NCBI GenBank assembly: GCA_034433305.1
Contig: DAOUAM010000095.1
Span: 23,730 to 87,729, forward strand
From: DAOUAM01 sp034433305
GTDB taxonomy: Bacteria > Chloroflexota > Dehalococcoidia > Lucifugimonadales > DAOUAM01
DNA length: 64,000 nucleotides
Direction: 5' to 3'
Made by a program: the position numbers and the translations under genes
Notes under the pieces: generated by a model
The model's database searches: none
Told to the model about the DNA's origin: nothing
The model's input: the letters and a program-made list of their open reading frames with translations, nothing else
In this document: piece after piece, positions 43,153 through 51,808 of the stretch
Numbering within the stretch: position 1 is the stretch's first letter
How the letters are laid out: the number at the start of each line of letters is the position of its first letter

Positions 43153-44511
43153 ATGCTCATGGGAATATGGGGTGTGGGGCACATAGGCTACTCCACCATG
43201 TGCCACTTCGCCGAGCGAGGGGTGCGCTGCCTGGGCTACGACATTGACCCGGCCAAGGCGGCGCTGGTCAACGCTGGAGAGTCGGCCATATTTGCCATGG
43301 ACTACTGGCTGGGGTTCTCGCCGGGCTACCTGTTCCAGGGTGGCGCGGCCAGGGTCACCACCGACTGGAAGGAGCTGCTTGCCCCCGAGGTGGGCGTACA
43401 CTTCGTCTGCGTGCCCACCGAGCGCCACGGCCAGCCCTACCTGGGGCCGCTGATGGACGTTTGCGCCAGGCTGGCCCTCCTCAGGGACGTGCCGAGGTTG
43501 GTCCCTCCCCTGGTCATCATCGAGTCCACCCTCACGCCCACCACCACCGACAAGCACGTCATACCCTTCTTCGAGAAGCAGGGTATCCGGGTGGGCAGGG
43601 ATATCCTGCTGGGGTGCGCGCCCAGGCGGGACTGGTTCTCCAGCCCCGACAAGTCCCTGGCTACGCTGCCCAGGGTCTTCGGCGGCACCGACGAGGCCAC
43701 CACCGAGGCCATGCGCCAGGTCCTGTCCATTGTCTGCGCCAGCCTGGTGCAGGCGCCCAGCCACTTCTACGCCGAGGTAGTCAAGAGCATCGAGAACGCC
43801 TACCGGCACGCGGAGATCGCCCTGGCCTTCGAGCTTTCCCGCGCCTATCCTAGCATGGACATGCGTAAGGTGCTGGAGCTGGTGGGCACCAAGTGGAACG
43901 TGGGTACCTTCCATCCCAGCTTTGGCGTTGGCGGCTACTGCATCCCGCTGTCCAGCTACTACGTCATCGAGGGGGCGGAGCGGCCCGAGGAGCTTAACAT
44001 CCTGAGGCAGGCCATAAAGACCTGCGAGGAGCAGCCGGTGCGCCTGGCCCAGGTCCTTCTGGGCCGCCAGGCCAAGAGTGTGGGCATCCTGGGCCTGTCC
44101 TACACCCAGAACGTCAAGGTCTGGGCACAGAGTCCCACCCTGCGGCTGTCGGCGGTGCTGGTGGACGCCGGGGTAAAGGTGAAGGTCAATGACCCGCACT
44201 ATACCCCTGAGGAGATATACAGCATCTGCGGGCTGGAGAGCTTCGACTTCCCTGGCGGGCTTGAGGAGTTTGACGTGGTGCTGGTGGTGGCGGGGCACCG
44301 CGAGTACCGGCTGGCGACCCACTCCCAGGTGCTGGCCTACCTCAAAAGCTGTCGCATGGTGCTGGACAACGCGGGCATCTGGCGTGACGTGGGGTTCGCC
44401 GCCCGGGGCATCGAGTACTACGTGCCCGGGGAGGCCTTCTGGATGGACGGCGGCACCCTGAATGTCAGGGCCGCCGCCGCGCCGGCCAGCGTGGCTGGCT
44501 CAGACAGCTAG
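43153..44511 (+). CDS. UDP-sugar dehydrogenase-like protein (third in window)
   Basis: 452 residues from the ATG at 43153. Earlier in-frame starts (43120, 43111, TTG 43090) exist, but this one has AGGG at proper spacing and puts the Rossmann strand MGIWGVGHIGYSTMC at the N-terminus. Conserved IIESTLTPTTTDK, LLGCAPRRDWFS in place of the usual FSPER, KSIENAYRHAEIALAFE, and catalytic C263 in GVGGYCIPLSSYY. It is a divergent member. Placed at the head of the lasso block, it may supply a uronic-acid donor or belong to the polysaccharide pathway. Confidence 0.82.
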   Translation: MLMGIWGVGHIGYSTMCHFAERGVRCLGYDIDPAKAALVNAGESAIFAMDYWLGFSPGYLFQGGAARVTTDWKELLAPEVGVHFVCVPTERHGQPYLGPLMDVCARLALLRDVPRLVPPLVIIESTLTPTTTDKHVIPFFEKQGIRVGRDILLGCAPRRDWFSSPDKSLATLPRVFGGTDEATTEAMRQVLSIVCASLVQAPSHFYAEVVKSIENAYRHAEIALAFELSRAYPSMDMRKVLELVGTKWNVGTFHPSFGVGGYCIPLSSYYVIEGAERPEELNILRQAIKTCEEQPVRLAQVLLGRQAKSVGILGLSYTQNVKVWAQSPTLRLSAVLVDAGVKVKVNDPHYTPEEIYSICGLESFDFPGGLEEFDVVLVVAGHREYRLATHSQVLAYLKSCRMVLDNAGIWRDVGFAARGIEYYVPGEAFWMDGGTLNVRAAAAPASVAGSDS

Positions 44512-44522
44512 AAAGACTGCCT

Positions 44523-45800
44523 ATGGAGTTTGCCGTAAACGCCCCTGAAGACCGGCTGCTGCTGCTGTGCGCGCGGCTGGAGCTGTCGCCCCTGGAGAGG
44601 CAGCGACTGGAGGCCTTGCTGCAGGACCGCCGCCTGTCCTGGGAGCGGCTGCTGCGTAAGGCCGAATGGTACCGCATCTCAGCGCTGGTGTACTACCACC
44701 TGCGCGGCTATGCCGGGCCTGGCGCGCCGCCAGCCTGGGCCGTCCAGCACCTGAAGGCCGGCTACGTCCGCAACGCCGCCCGCAACGTTTACCTGATGTC
44801 CAGGCTGCGCCGCGCCCTGGACGCCCTGAGGGCCAGTGACATCCCGGCTATCGTCCTGAAGGGCGCTGCGTTGCAGGGGACTGTGTACCCCAGTCCGGCG
44901 CTCCGGCCCATGGCTGACCTGGACCTGCTGGTGCCCGAGGACAGGGCCGAGCAGGCCCAGGCTATCATTGCCGGCCTGGGGTACAGCGCCGTGGGCACCG
45001 CCGAGGCCCAGGAGCGCACCAGGCGCAACCATCGCCACCTGCCCGCCCTCGTTGACCAGCATGGCGTGGTGGCCTTCGAGGTCCACTCCCACATCGTGTC
45101 CAGGGACAGCCCTCTGCGCTTCCATATCTCCAGCTTCTGGGAAAGGGCAAGGCCGACGCTGGTGGCCGGCACAACCGCCCTGACGCTGGCCCCGGAGCAC
45201 ATGCTGCTTCACCTGGCGGTCCACTTCTTCCTGGACAGGCGCTTCCGGAGCTACGCCGCCGTCAGCCAGTTGTGCGACGTGGCCGAGACGGTCCGCCACT
45301 ACCTGCCGGCGCTGGACTGGGGCTACCTGAGGGAACAGGCCGAGGCCTTTCACTTGACTGGCCCGCTGTACTGTGCGCTATCCTTTGCCAGCGAGCTTCT
45401 GGACGCCCCTATCCCGGCGGACTTCCTGGCTGGAATGGCGCCCGAAGCCCCGGACAGGGCTATGCTGAAGGGGCTGCTGCGCCGCCGTGTGCTGAACACC
45501 CGCCGCGTGCTGGTGAGCGCCCTGGTCGCGCCTGATGCGGACTACAGCCTGCCCAACCTGGCGGTGAGTGCCTTGCGACGCCTGGTGCCCAGCCGGAGCT
45601 ACCTGGCCGAGCATTACGCGGCCCAGGACGCTCCCATCCGGCCTGGCGTGCTGTACCTCAAGCGAGTGGGCGATGCTGGCTCGCTCCTGGCGCGGTACCT
45701 GTGCAGTCCGGTGGAGATGTGGCAGGAACTCAGGGTGGACCGCTGGCTCCACTCTTTGCAGCGGAATGGTCGGTACCTGAACGGCGCGAGGCAACGTTAG
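44523..45800 (+). CDS. NTP_transf_5 nucleotidyltransferase-like protein
   Basis: 425 residues. VLKGAALQGTVYPSPALRPMADLDLLV contains K113-G114 and the metal-binding D132-x-D134 of the uncharacterised nucleotidyltransferase family PF14907; EVHSHIVSRDSPL and EHMLLHLAVHFF follow. Proteins of this family are common next to B1/B2/cyclase/HprK-like genes in lasso peptide loci. There a homologue has been reported to add sugars to a phosphorylated C-terminus. It lies 11 bases after the dehydrogenase gene, which would fit a sugar-donor link. Confidence 0.82.
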   Translation: MEFAVNAPEDRLLLLCARLELSPLERQRLEALLQDRRLSWERLLRKAEWYRISALVYYHLRGYAGPGAPPAWAVQHLKAGYVRNAARNVYLMSRLRRALDALRASDIPAIVLKGAALQGTVYPSPALRPMADLDLLVPEDRAEQAQAIIAGLGYSAVGTAEAQERTRRNHRHLPALVDQHGVVAFEVHSHIVSRDSPLRFHISSFWERARPTLVAGTTALTLAPEHMLLHLAVHFFLDRRFRSYAAVSQLCDVAETVRHYLPALDWGYLREQAEAFHLTGPLYCALSFASELLDAPIPADFLAGMAPEAPDRAMLKGLLRRRVLNTRRVLVSALVAPDADYSLPNLAVSALRRLVPSRSYLAEHYAAQDAPIRPGVLYLKRVGDAGSLLARYLCSPVEMWQELRVDRWLHSLQRNGRYLNGARQR

Positions 45801-45834
45801 TCCCTCTGGATGCAGAGTGCAGGAAGGTGTACTG

Positions 45835-46143
45835 ATGAATACTCTACCTGGACTGAACGGGCTGGGCCAGATGCAGGCCCTTGTCCGCGAGACTGTGCTG
45901 TCCCAGGACGTGGACGGCGAAGTGGTGGTCCTGGACCTGGCCAGGGGCGAGTACTATGGCCTGAACGAGTTAGGCTCCCGCATCTGGGTACTCCTCACCC
46001 AGGGCAAGACCCTGGCCCAGGTGTTGCAGGCCCTCACCGAGGAGTACGAGGCCAACGCTGCCCAGGTGGAGTCCGATATGCTGGCGTTCATCGCCGAGCT
46101 TCAGTCCAGGGGACTGGTGGAACTGCATGCTGCCACAGGCTAG
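45835..46143 (+). CDS. PqqD-like lasso peptide B1 protein (RiPP recognition element)
   Basis: 102 residues; ATG at 45835 after AGGAAGGTG. The fold signature VDGEVVVLDLARGEYYGLNELGSRIWVLL, then TEEYEANAAQVESDMLAFIAELQSRGLVEL, is that of PqqD domains. These bind the leader of a precursor peptide with a three-stranded sheet and third helix and hand it to the protease B2. Its 3' end overlaps the B2 gene by 17 bases, the usual coupling for B1/B2 pairs. Confidence 0.9.
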   Translation: MNTLPGLNGLGQMQALVRETVLSQDVDGEVVVLDLARGEYYGLNELGSRIWVLLTQGKTLAQVLQALTEEYEANAAQVESDMLAFIAELQSRGLVELHAATG

Positions 46144-46600
46144 AAGGCTGGCTAGTCTGAGGCCACAGGACTGGCTTGGGCTGGCCCAGGCTTATCGCTA
46201 CCTGCTGATGGCGGGCTGGCAATTGCACGTCCGCCATCGCCGCCTGTCGCGCTGGCTGGTGGAGGCGGCGCCTGGGCCGCTGCCGGCCGGCCCGGAGGCC
46301 GCGCCCCTTGCCGACTTCGCCGCCTGGTGCGTCGGCGCGGCGGCCAGGTGGCCCTTCCGCTGGGCCAGGTGCTTGCAGCGCTCCCTGGCCCTGTGCCTGT
46401 GGCTGGAGGCGTGTGGCCTGTCCCCGGTGCTACGCATCGGAGTCCGCAAGGACGGCGACAGGCTGGACGCCCACGCCTGGGTGGAGTGCCAGGGCCGCGT
46501 CATCAACGATGGCCCCATGGTGGAGCAGGAGTTCACCCTTCTGCGGGCCAGCAAGCCCGGCGAGGGCCTTCCGATAAGGGGCGAGCGTCGCCAGCCATGA
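46127..46600 (+). CDS. Lasso peptide B2 leader peptidase (transglutaminase-like)
   Basis: 157 residues. Catalytic Cys82 in RWARCLQRSLALCLWLEACG, His116 in LDAHAWVEC and Asp128 in VINDG form the papain/transglutaminase triad typical of B2 proteins, which cut the leader with ATP used by the cyclase partner. The N-terminal RLASLRPQDWLGLAQAYRYLLMA is the usual helix region. Translationally coupled to both B1 and the cyclase (4-base overlap with the latter). Confidence 0.9.
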   Translation: MLPQARRLASLRPQDWLGLAQAYRYLLMAGWQLHVRHRRLSRWLVEAAPGPLPAGPEAAPLADFAAWCVGAAARWPFRWARCLQRSLALCLWLEACGLSPVLRIGVRKDGDRLDAHAWVECQGRVINDGPMVEQEFTLLRASKPGEGLPIRGERRQP

Positions 46601-48501
46601 GTGGCATCGTGGGCGTGCTGTACCTCGATGGGCGGACGGTGGACATGACGGTCCTGAGGGCCATGGCCCGGGCCGCCGCCTATCGCGGCCCCGATGGCGA
46701 GGGCTACTGGGCCAGCGGCCCCGTGGGCCTCGGGCACCTGCGCCTCTGCACCACGCCGGAGTCCTTTCTAGAGGTCCAGCCGGTATGCTCTCCCTGGGGA
46801 GAACACGTCATGGTGTGGGATGGCAGGCTGGACAACCGTGAGGGGCTGGCCGCCGAGCTACCTTCCCTCCTGAGGGCGCGCCTGGGCCGCGTGCCCCAGG
46901 TGTCCCGCGACTCCACCGACACCGAGCTGGTGCTGGCGGCCTACGCCATCTGGGGAACGGACTGTGTCAGGCACATCGTGGGCGACTTCGCCTTCGCCAT
47001 CTGGGACGGCCAGAGGAGACAGCTTTTCTGCGCCCGCGACCCCCTGGGCATGCGCCTGTTCCACTACTACCACGATGGCAGCCGGTTCATCTTCGGCACG
47101 GAGACCAGGCAGGTCCTGCAGCACCCGGGCGTGCCTCGCGCTCCCGATGAGCTTATGCTGGGCCTGTACCTGTGCGGCAACTTCGGCGATGGCGAGATGA
47201 CCTTCTACCAGGGCATTCGCCGGCTCAAGGGAGGGTGCGCACTGGTGGTGTCTGGCCGGGGCCTGGCAAAGGAGGTCTTCTGGGCACCTGACCCCGCCGA
47301 CCAGGTGAGGTACAGGGACGAGGCCCAGTACGTGGAGCATTTCAGAGCGCTCCTGCTGGAGGCGGTGCGCTGCCGCCTGCGCAGCGCCTCGCCGGTGGGC
47401 ATAGCCACCAGCGGCGGCCTGGACTCCGGCTCGGTAGCCGCGTGTGCTGGTTTCTGGCGACAGCGGCAGGCCGCCAGCGTCCCTCCCCTCAGGGCCTACT
47501 TCTGGACGTACCGCGACCCGCCGCTGGACGAGTCGCCCTACGCCGAGGCCGTCGCGGGCCAGTATGGGATGCCCCTTGAGCGCGTGGACATGGACGGCCT
47601 GTGGGCTATGAAGCTGGTGTCCTCGGCTGCCATGAGGGATGGGCCTTTCGGGCTGCACTTCGAGGCCATGCACCAGCGGGGCCTGGAGGCGGCCCGCCAG
47701 CAGGGAGTGCGCGTGCTCCTGACCGGCGAGGGCGGCGACGAGGCGTTCCTGCCCGGCGCCATGCTGTACCTGCGGGACTGGGCGCTGGGCCTGCGCCTTG
47801 TTGCCCTCTGGAGGGACTACCGCCGGGCCACGCCTGGGTACAGGCGCGACATGGCCCGCTACCTGCGTCGGGGCCTGGTGCCGCCCAGGCTGCGCCGGCT
47901 GCTGGGTCGGGCCACGGTAGCCATTCCGGCCTGGCTGGACAGGGACTTCGTTGCCCGCCTGCGGCTGCGCCAGCACCTGGAGGCGGCGCAGGCTTACCGA
48001 TACCGCGAAAGCCCGTACCTCCAGGTGCGGGGCAGCAACCCCCTCTTCATCGGCGGCGACCAGCGGGCGGCCAGCCACGGCATGGAGCTACGGCACCCCT
48101 TCTGGGACTCCAGGCTGGTGGAGTTCCTGGCACGGGTGCCGCCCGGCGTCAGGTTCCAGGGCGGGCGCAGCAAGCTACTCTTGCGGAGGGCCATGCGCGG
48201 CATAGTACCCGCGCCGGTCCTGAGGCGAGCGCCCCACGGGGCCTTCGGGCCGCTGCTGGAGCTGGGTTTCCGGCAACGGGAGGCCGGACGCCTTGAGCAG
48301 CTTGTGCAGGACTCGTGCCTGGAGAGGCTGGGCGCCATCAACGGGGCCAGGTGCCTGGCCGTCTATCGGGCCTACCTGGCTGGCGACGACTCCAGCTTCG
48401 CCCGCCTGTTCTGGACATTCATCACGGAGGAATGGCTCAGGCTGGAGCGGCCCTTCTCAGCCGCCGCCGAGCCGGAGGGCGTCCGGGCTGCCGCCCGCTG
48501 A
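46597..48501 (+). CDS. Lasso peptide cyclase (Asn-synthetase-like, protein C)
   Basis: 634 residues. An N-terminal glutaminase-like domain begins MSGIVGVLYLDG; the nucleophilic Cys2 of AsnB is Ser, so it should not hydrolyse glutamine, as in known lasso cyclases. The synthetase half has the PP-loop GIATSGGLDSGSV (SGGLDS at 272-277) for AMP activation of the Asp/Glu side chain, and LLTGEGGDEAFLPGA. It would join the peptide N-terminus to that side chain. In-frame with B1/B2 and followed by a repeat-filled gap before the kinase. Confidence 0.88.
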   Translation: MSGIVGVLYLDGRTVDMTVLRAMARAAAYRGPDGEGYWASGPVGLGHLRLCTTPESFLEVQPVCSPWGEHVMVWDGRLDNREGLAAELPSLLRARLGRVPQVSRDSTDTELVLAAYAIWGTDCVRHIVGDFAFAIWDGQRRQLFCARDPLGMRLFHYYHDGSRFIFGTETRQVLQHPGVPRAPDELMLGLYLCGNFGDGEMTFYQGIRRLKGGCALVVSGRGLAKEVFWAPDPADQVRYRDEAQYVEHFRALLLEAVRCRLRSASPVGIATSGGLDSGSVAACAGFWRQRQAASVPPLRAYFWTYRDPPLDESPYAEAVAGQYGMPLERVDMDGLWAMKLVSSAAMRDGPFGLHFEAMHQRGLEAARQQGVRVLLTGEGGDEAFLPGAMLYLRDWALGLRLVALWRDYRRATPGYRRDMARYLRRGLVPPRLRRLLGRATVAIPAWLDRDFVARLRLRQHLEAAQAYRYRESPYLQVRGSNPLFIGGDQRAASHGMELRHPFWDSRLVEFLARVPPGVRFQGGRSKLLLRRAMRGIVPAPVLRRAPHGAFGPLLELGFRQREAGRLEQLVQDSCLERLGAINGARCLAVYRAYLAGDDSSFARLFWTFITEEWLRLERPFSAAAEPEGVRAAAR

Positions 48502-48519
48502 AGGCGCTTGCGGACATCA

Positions 48520-48735
48520 CCCCCGTTCACCCTCTCCGAAATGAAGATTAACAGCTTTAAGGTAATTTCGGGCGGCACCGTGCCCCCTTCCTGAACTTCC
48601 CCCACAGTGGGAAGGGACTGTTCTCGCCCTTTGGGGGAGAGTCAGAGAGGGGGCCATGCTCAGCCCACGTCTTGCCCTGACATCGCAGGGGTGAGGTCCT
48701 GCGGCCCTTGCCTCACCACCCGCTCTCAAGCGTGA
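48520..48735 (+). repeat. Dispersed repeat, copy 7, between cyclase and kinase genes
   Basis: The 288-base gap 48502-48789 holds CCCCCTTCCTGAACTTCCCC, GAAGGGACTGTTCTCGCCC and AGAGTCAGAGAGGGGGCC. A short AT-richer stretch at 48538-48568 encodes only a 17-codon frame (MKINSFKVISGG...). The repeat interrupts an otherwise tightly packed operon. Confidence 0.6.
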
Positions 48736-48789
48736 TGGGCTCAGCCCACCTGCGCCCAGGATGCTTGAAGGGCCACCTGAGGTGTGTCC

Positions 48790-49788
48790 ATGGCTTCCAC
48801 AATTGGACTTTCCCCTGGCTCCAGCACGGCTGAGCGCGTACACCGGCACTACCTGGTGTACGGCCAGCGGCTGTGCAGCGATATCCCGCTGCCTGAACTG
48901 TGCCCATCGCCTTCCAGGGAGGTGGATATCGTGCTGCGGAGCGCCGCCTCCATTGAGAGCGTGGGCGAAGGTGGGGACTGCCGCTTGCTCACGGTGCGTC
49001 ACACCAACCTCGGCTGTGACCTGCATGTGTACCAGGGCAGCAAGGGAGTCCTGCTGCGCTGGCAAGGCCACTGCGATTTCCACATATCGCGGTCAGGGAG
49101 CAGAGTGATAGTTGCTCCAGGGCCTGGCGTGGAGGGGCAGTGGGCCACGGCGACTATATACGGGCTGGTGCTGTCCTTTGCCCTGCACCTCATGGGCGTG
49201 GGCAGCCTGCATGCCAGCGCGGTAGTCCTGCCGGCCGGGGCCGTGGGGTTCCTGGCAGCCCCCGGCGGTGGCAAGTCCAGCCTGGCGGCCTGGCTGGCGT
49301 CCCACGGCGCGGCCTTCCTGACGGACGACGTCCTGGCGCTGCAGGTCGAGGCCGATGGCTACCTCGTGTACCCTGGTTTTCCCTTCGTGTCCCTCAATGC
49401 GTGCGCCCTGGAGGGCCTCGATGTCCAGCCTCGGGGCCAGCGCCCGCCGGACGCTTCCAGCGAGGCGAAGGCCCGCGTACCCGTGGACGGTGGCTGGGCG
49501 TCCTTCCACGAGGGGCCAGCCCCGCTCCGGGCGCTGTTGGTGCTGGCCCGCGAGGAGGCCCGGCGGTCGGTCTGCCTGGAGCGCCTGGGCAGGCAGGAGG
49601 CCCTGCGCGTGCTGCTGGAGCACACCAGTTGCTTCCCGCTGCTGCCCGTCCAGTGCGTGCGGCGCCAGATGGCTTTCCTTTCCAGACTGACGGGCCCGGT
49701 GCCTGTGTGGCGCCTGCGCTATCCCACGGGGTTCCAGCACCTGCCGGCGGTGGCCCAGCAGGTGCTGGATGCCGCCGGCCGAGGCTGA
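48790..49788 (+). CDS. HPr-kinase-like (HprK-type) kinase of the lasso cluster
   Basis: 332 residues from ATG 48790 (TGAGGTG upstream; GTG two codons before is an alternative). The P-loop GFLAAPGGGKSSLAAWLASHG (157-164) and LTDDVLALQ (D179-D180) are those of HprK/P and its smaller relatives; MGVGSLHASAVVL precedes them as in that family. Homologues in paeninodin-type clusters phosphorylate the C-terminal Ser of the precursor. The N-terminal ~120 residues are not HprK-like and may bind peptide. It overlaps the ABC gene by 20 bases. Confidence 0.85.
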   Translation: MASTIGLSPGSSTAERVHRHYLVYGQRLCSDIPLPELCPSPSREVDIVLRSAASIESVGEGGDCRLLTVRHTNLGCDLHVYQGSKGVLLRWQGHCDFHISRSGSRVIVAPGPGVEGQWATATIYGLVLSFALHLMGVGSLHASAVVLPAGAVGFLAAPGGGKSSLAAWLASHGAAFLTDDVLALQVEADGYLVYPGFPFVSLNACALEGLDVQPRGQRPPDASSEAKARVPVDGGWASFHEGPAPLRALLVLAREEARRSVCLERLGRQEALRVLLEHTSCFPLLPVQCVRRQMAFLSRLTGPVPVWRLRYPTGFQHLPAVAQQVLDAAGRG

Positions 49789-50803
49789 TGCCGTGGACGC
49801 GGTCGCCATTGACGTGCGGGGGCTGCACAAGCGCTTCCCCAGGACAGCAGGCTTCAGGGACATCCTGACATTCTGGCGTCGCCAGTACACCGTCGCCCTG
49901 GACGGGGTGGACTTGCAGGTGCCAGAAGGAAGCATCCACGGCGTCCTGGGGCCTAACGGGGCAGGGAAGACGACGCTGCTCAAGGTGCTGGCCGGCCTGG
50001 TGCTGCCAGACCGGGGCTCTGTCCGGGTCAACGGCGTGGACACAGGCCGCCACCCGGAGCAGGCCGGAAGGCATCTTACCTACGTCTCCGGCGAGGAGAG
50101 GTCCCTCTACTGGAGGCTTACGGGCCGCCAGAACCTCCAGTTCTTCGCCGTGCTGCTGGACGTGCCCAGGGGCCGTCGGCGCGCTCGCGTGGACGAGGTG
50201 CTGGCCGCCGTTGGACTGGCCGACGTCGCAGACAACCGGGTCGTGGAGTACTCCACTGGCATGAGGCAGAGGCTGGCCATAGCCAGGGGGCTGCTGTCCG
50301 AGCCGGGCATCCTGCTGCTGGACGAGCCTACCCGTAGCCTAGATCCGGCCACCGCCAGAAAGCTGACGGCGTTCATACGGGAGGACCTGGTGGGACGGCA
50401 GGGCAGGACGGTGGTGCTGGCGACGCACAACATGCAGGAGGCGGCATACCTATGCGACCTGGTGGCGGTGCTGCACCGTGGCCGCGTGGTCGCCTCAGGC
50501 CCTGTCGCGGCCCTGGACGCCCGGCTGTCCGCCGCCGGACAGTACAGCATCACCGTGGCGGACGTGCCCTACGACTGCCTCCTGGGGCTGAAGGCCCTGC
50601 CTGGAGTGAGCGCGTTGAGGCTGCCAGAGCGCGACGGGCACCGCCCCATATCCTTCCAGGTCACGGTGCGAGAGCCGTCGGTGGACATACCTCTGATAGT
50701 TGACCACTTGGTGCGGGCCGGCGGCAAGGTAGCCCAGGTGAGCCAGGTGACGGTGCCCCTGGCCGACGTCATCGCCGCCCTGGCAGAGGAGGGCCAGCGA
50801 TGA
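49769..50803 (+). CDS. ABC transporter ATP-binding protein
   Basis: 344 residues. Walker A GPNGAGKTTLLKVLAG, signature EYSTGMRQRLAIARGLL, Walker B ILLLDEPTRSLDP and H-loop LATHNMQE are all present. The C-terminal ~100 residues are an extra domain common in ABC-2 exporters. Coupled to the permease by a 4-base overlap. Likely exports the lasso peptide or polysaccharide-linked product. Typical lasso exporters are fused membrane-ATPase proteins, so this two-gene layout is less common. Confidence 0.92.
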   Translation: MPPAEADAVDAVAIDVRGLHKRFPRTAGFRDILTFWRRQYTVALDGVDLQVPEGSIHGVLGPNGAGKTTLLKVLAGLVLPDRGSVRVNGVDTGRHPEQAGRHLTYVSGEERSLYWRLTGRQNLQFFAVLLDVPRGRRRARVDEVLAAVGLADVADNRVVEYSTGMRQRLAIARGLLSEPGILLLDEPTRSLDPATARKLTAFIREDLVGRQGRTVVLATHNMQEAAYLCDLVAVLHRGRVVASGPVAALDARLSAAGQYSITVADVPYDCLLGLKALPGVSALRLPERDGHRPISFQVTVREPSVDIPLIVDHLVRAGGKVAQVSQVTVPLADVIAALAEEGQR

Positions 50804-51606
50804 TGGCGAAGCTGCTGGCGTTCCTGTGGAAGGACTGGGAGCAGGCCCGGAGCTACAGGCTTTCCTTCAGCCTCCAGGCCGTGACGCTCCTTCTGCCCCT
50901 GGCGGGGCTGTATTTCATGGGCCGCCTGTTCGATAGCGTGAATGTGCCAGACCTGGACAGGTACGGAGGCAACTACCCCGCCTTCGCGCTGGTGGGCGTG
51001 GTGGTGACATCCTACTCTGGCACCGCGCTGCGCGCCTTCTCCACCAGCCTTAGGACGGCCCAGTTCACGGGCACCCTGGAGGCGCTGCTCCTGACGCGGG
51101 CCAGCGTCGCCACCATGGTCTTTGGCTGGTCGCTCTACCCGTTCCTCCGGGCGACGCTGACCATGCTGGTGTACCTGGCCGGGGGCTTCCTGGTGCTGGG
51201 GCCAGGGCTGGACAACGCCGACGCGGCCAGCATGCTGGTGACGCTGGTGCTGACGGTCGTGGTCATGGGCAGCCTTGGAATCATGGCCGCGGGCTTCACC
51301 CTGGTCTTCAAGCAGGGCGACCCTTTCACAGGGGCGCTGGTGCTGGCGTCGGGCATGCTCAGCGGTACGCTGTACCCGGTAAGCGTTCTGCCTGGCTGGC
51401 TCCAGGCTGTGGCCCTGCTGTTGCCTTACACCCACGCCATAGAGGCCATGCGCCTGGCCGCGCTGCGGGGCCTGTCGCCCGTGGAGCTGGCGCCACAGCT
51501 ACTGCCCCTGGCCCTTTACGCCGCCGTCCTGGTGCCGCTAGCCGCGTGGACCTTCAGCCTGGCCCTGCGCCGGGCCAGGATTGAGGGAAGCCTGGCCCAT
51601 TACTGA
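50800..51606 (+). CDS. ABC-2 type transporter permease
   Basis: 268 residues with six hydrophobic segments (about 22-42, 60-80, 105-128, 143-168, 175-196, 230-252). The sequence FTGTLEALLLTRASVATMVFGWSLYPFLRA is typical of ABC-2 membrane subunits. Partners with the preceding ATPase. Last gene of the lasso block; a convergent gene follows. Confidence 0.88.
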   Translation: MMAKLLAFLWKDWEQARSYRLSFSLQAVTLLLPLAGLYFMGRLFDSVNVPDLDRYGGNYPAFALVGVVVTSYSGTALRAFSTSLRTAQFTGTLEALLLTRASVATMVFGWSLYPFLRATLTMLVYLAGGFLVLGPGLDNADAASMLVTLVLTVVVMGSLGIMAAGFTLVFKQGDPFTGALVLASGMLSGTLYPVSVLPGWLQAVALLLPYTHAIEAMRLAALRGLSPVELAPQLLPLALYAAVLVPLAAWTFSLALRRARIEGSLAHY

Positions 51607-51680
51607 TGGCGACTGGCAGGGCAATCATTCGCAGCAATGAGTCGCGCACTACTAGTCCTCCCTGGTGAGGCCGTAAAACT

Positions 51681-51731
51681 GTAGGGGCAACCCTCGTGGT
51701 TGCCCAGGGCAGGCACAAGGCCTGCCCCTAC
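51681..51731. repeat. Palindromic element with nested hairpins
   Basis: Framed by GTAGGGGCA and TGCCCCTAC, with inner stems GGGCAACC/GGTTGCCC and GGGCAGGC/GCCTGCCC. A reduced form is at 10403-10431. Placed between convergent genes. Confidence 0.6.
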
Positions 51732-51808
51732 AAGATGGCCTTCCATTTGCAGCATTTTCAAACAGGCCCGGTATCAGGCAGGCGGCGCCCTTTGCTTGCA
51801 GAAAGGCA

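Noticed and set aside
48541..48594. 17-codon frame MKINSFKVISGG... between cyclase and kinase genes as a precursor
   Set aside because: No Asp or Glu for a lasso ring, too short, and within a repeat copy.
51606..51668. 20-codon frame (MATGRAIIRSNESRTTSPPW) overlapping the ABC permease stop, with a Gly-to-Glu9 spacing like a lasso core
   Set aside because: The leader would be only three residues long, too short for B1/B2 recognition, and there is no separate ribosome site; more likely chance.
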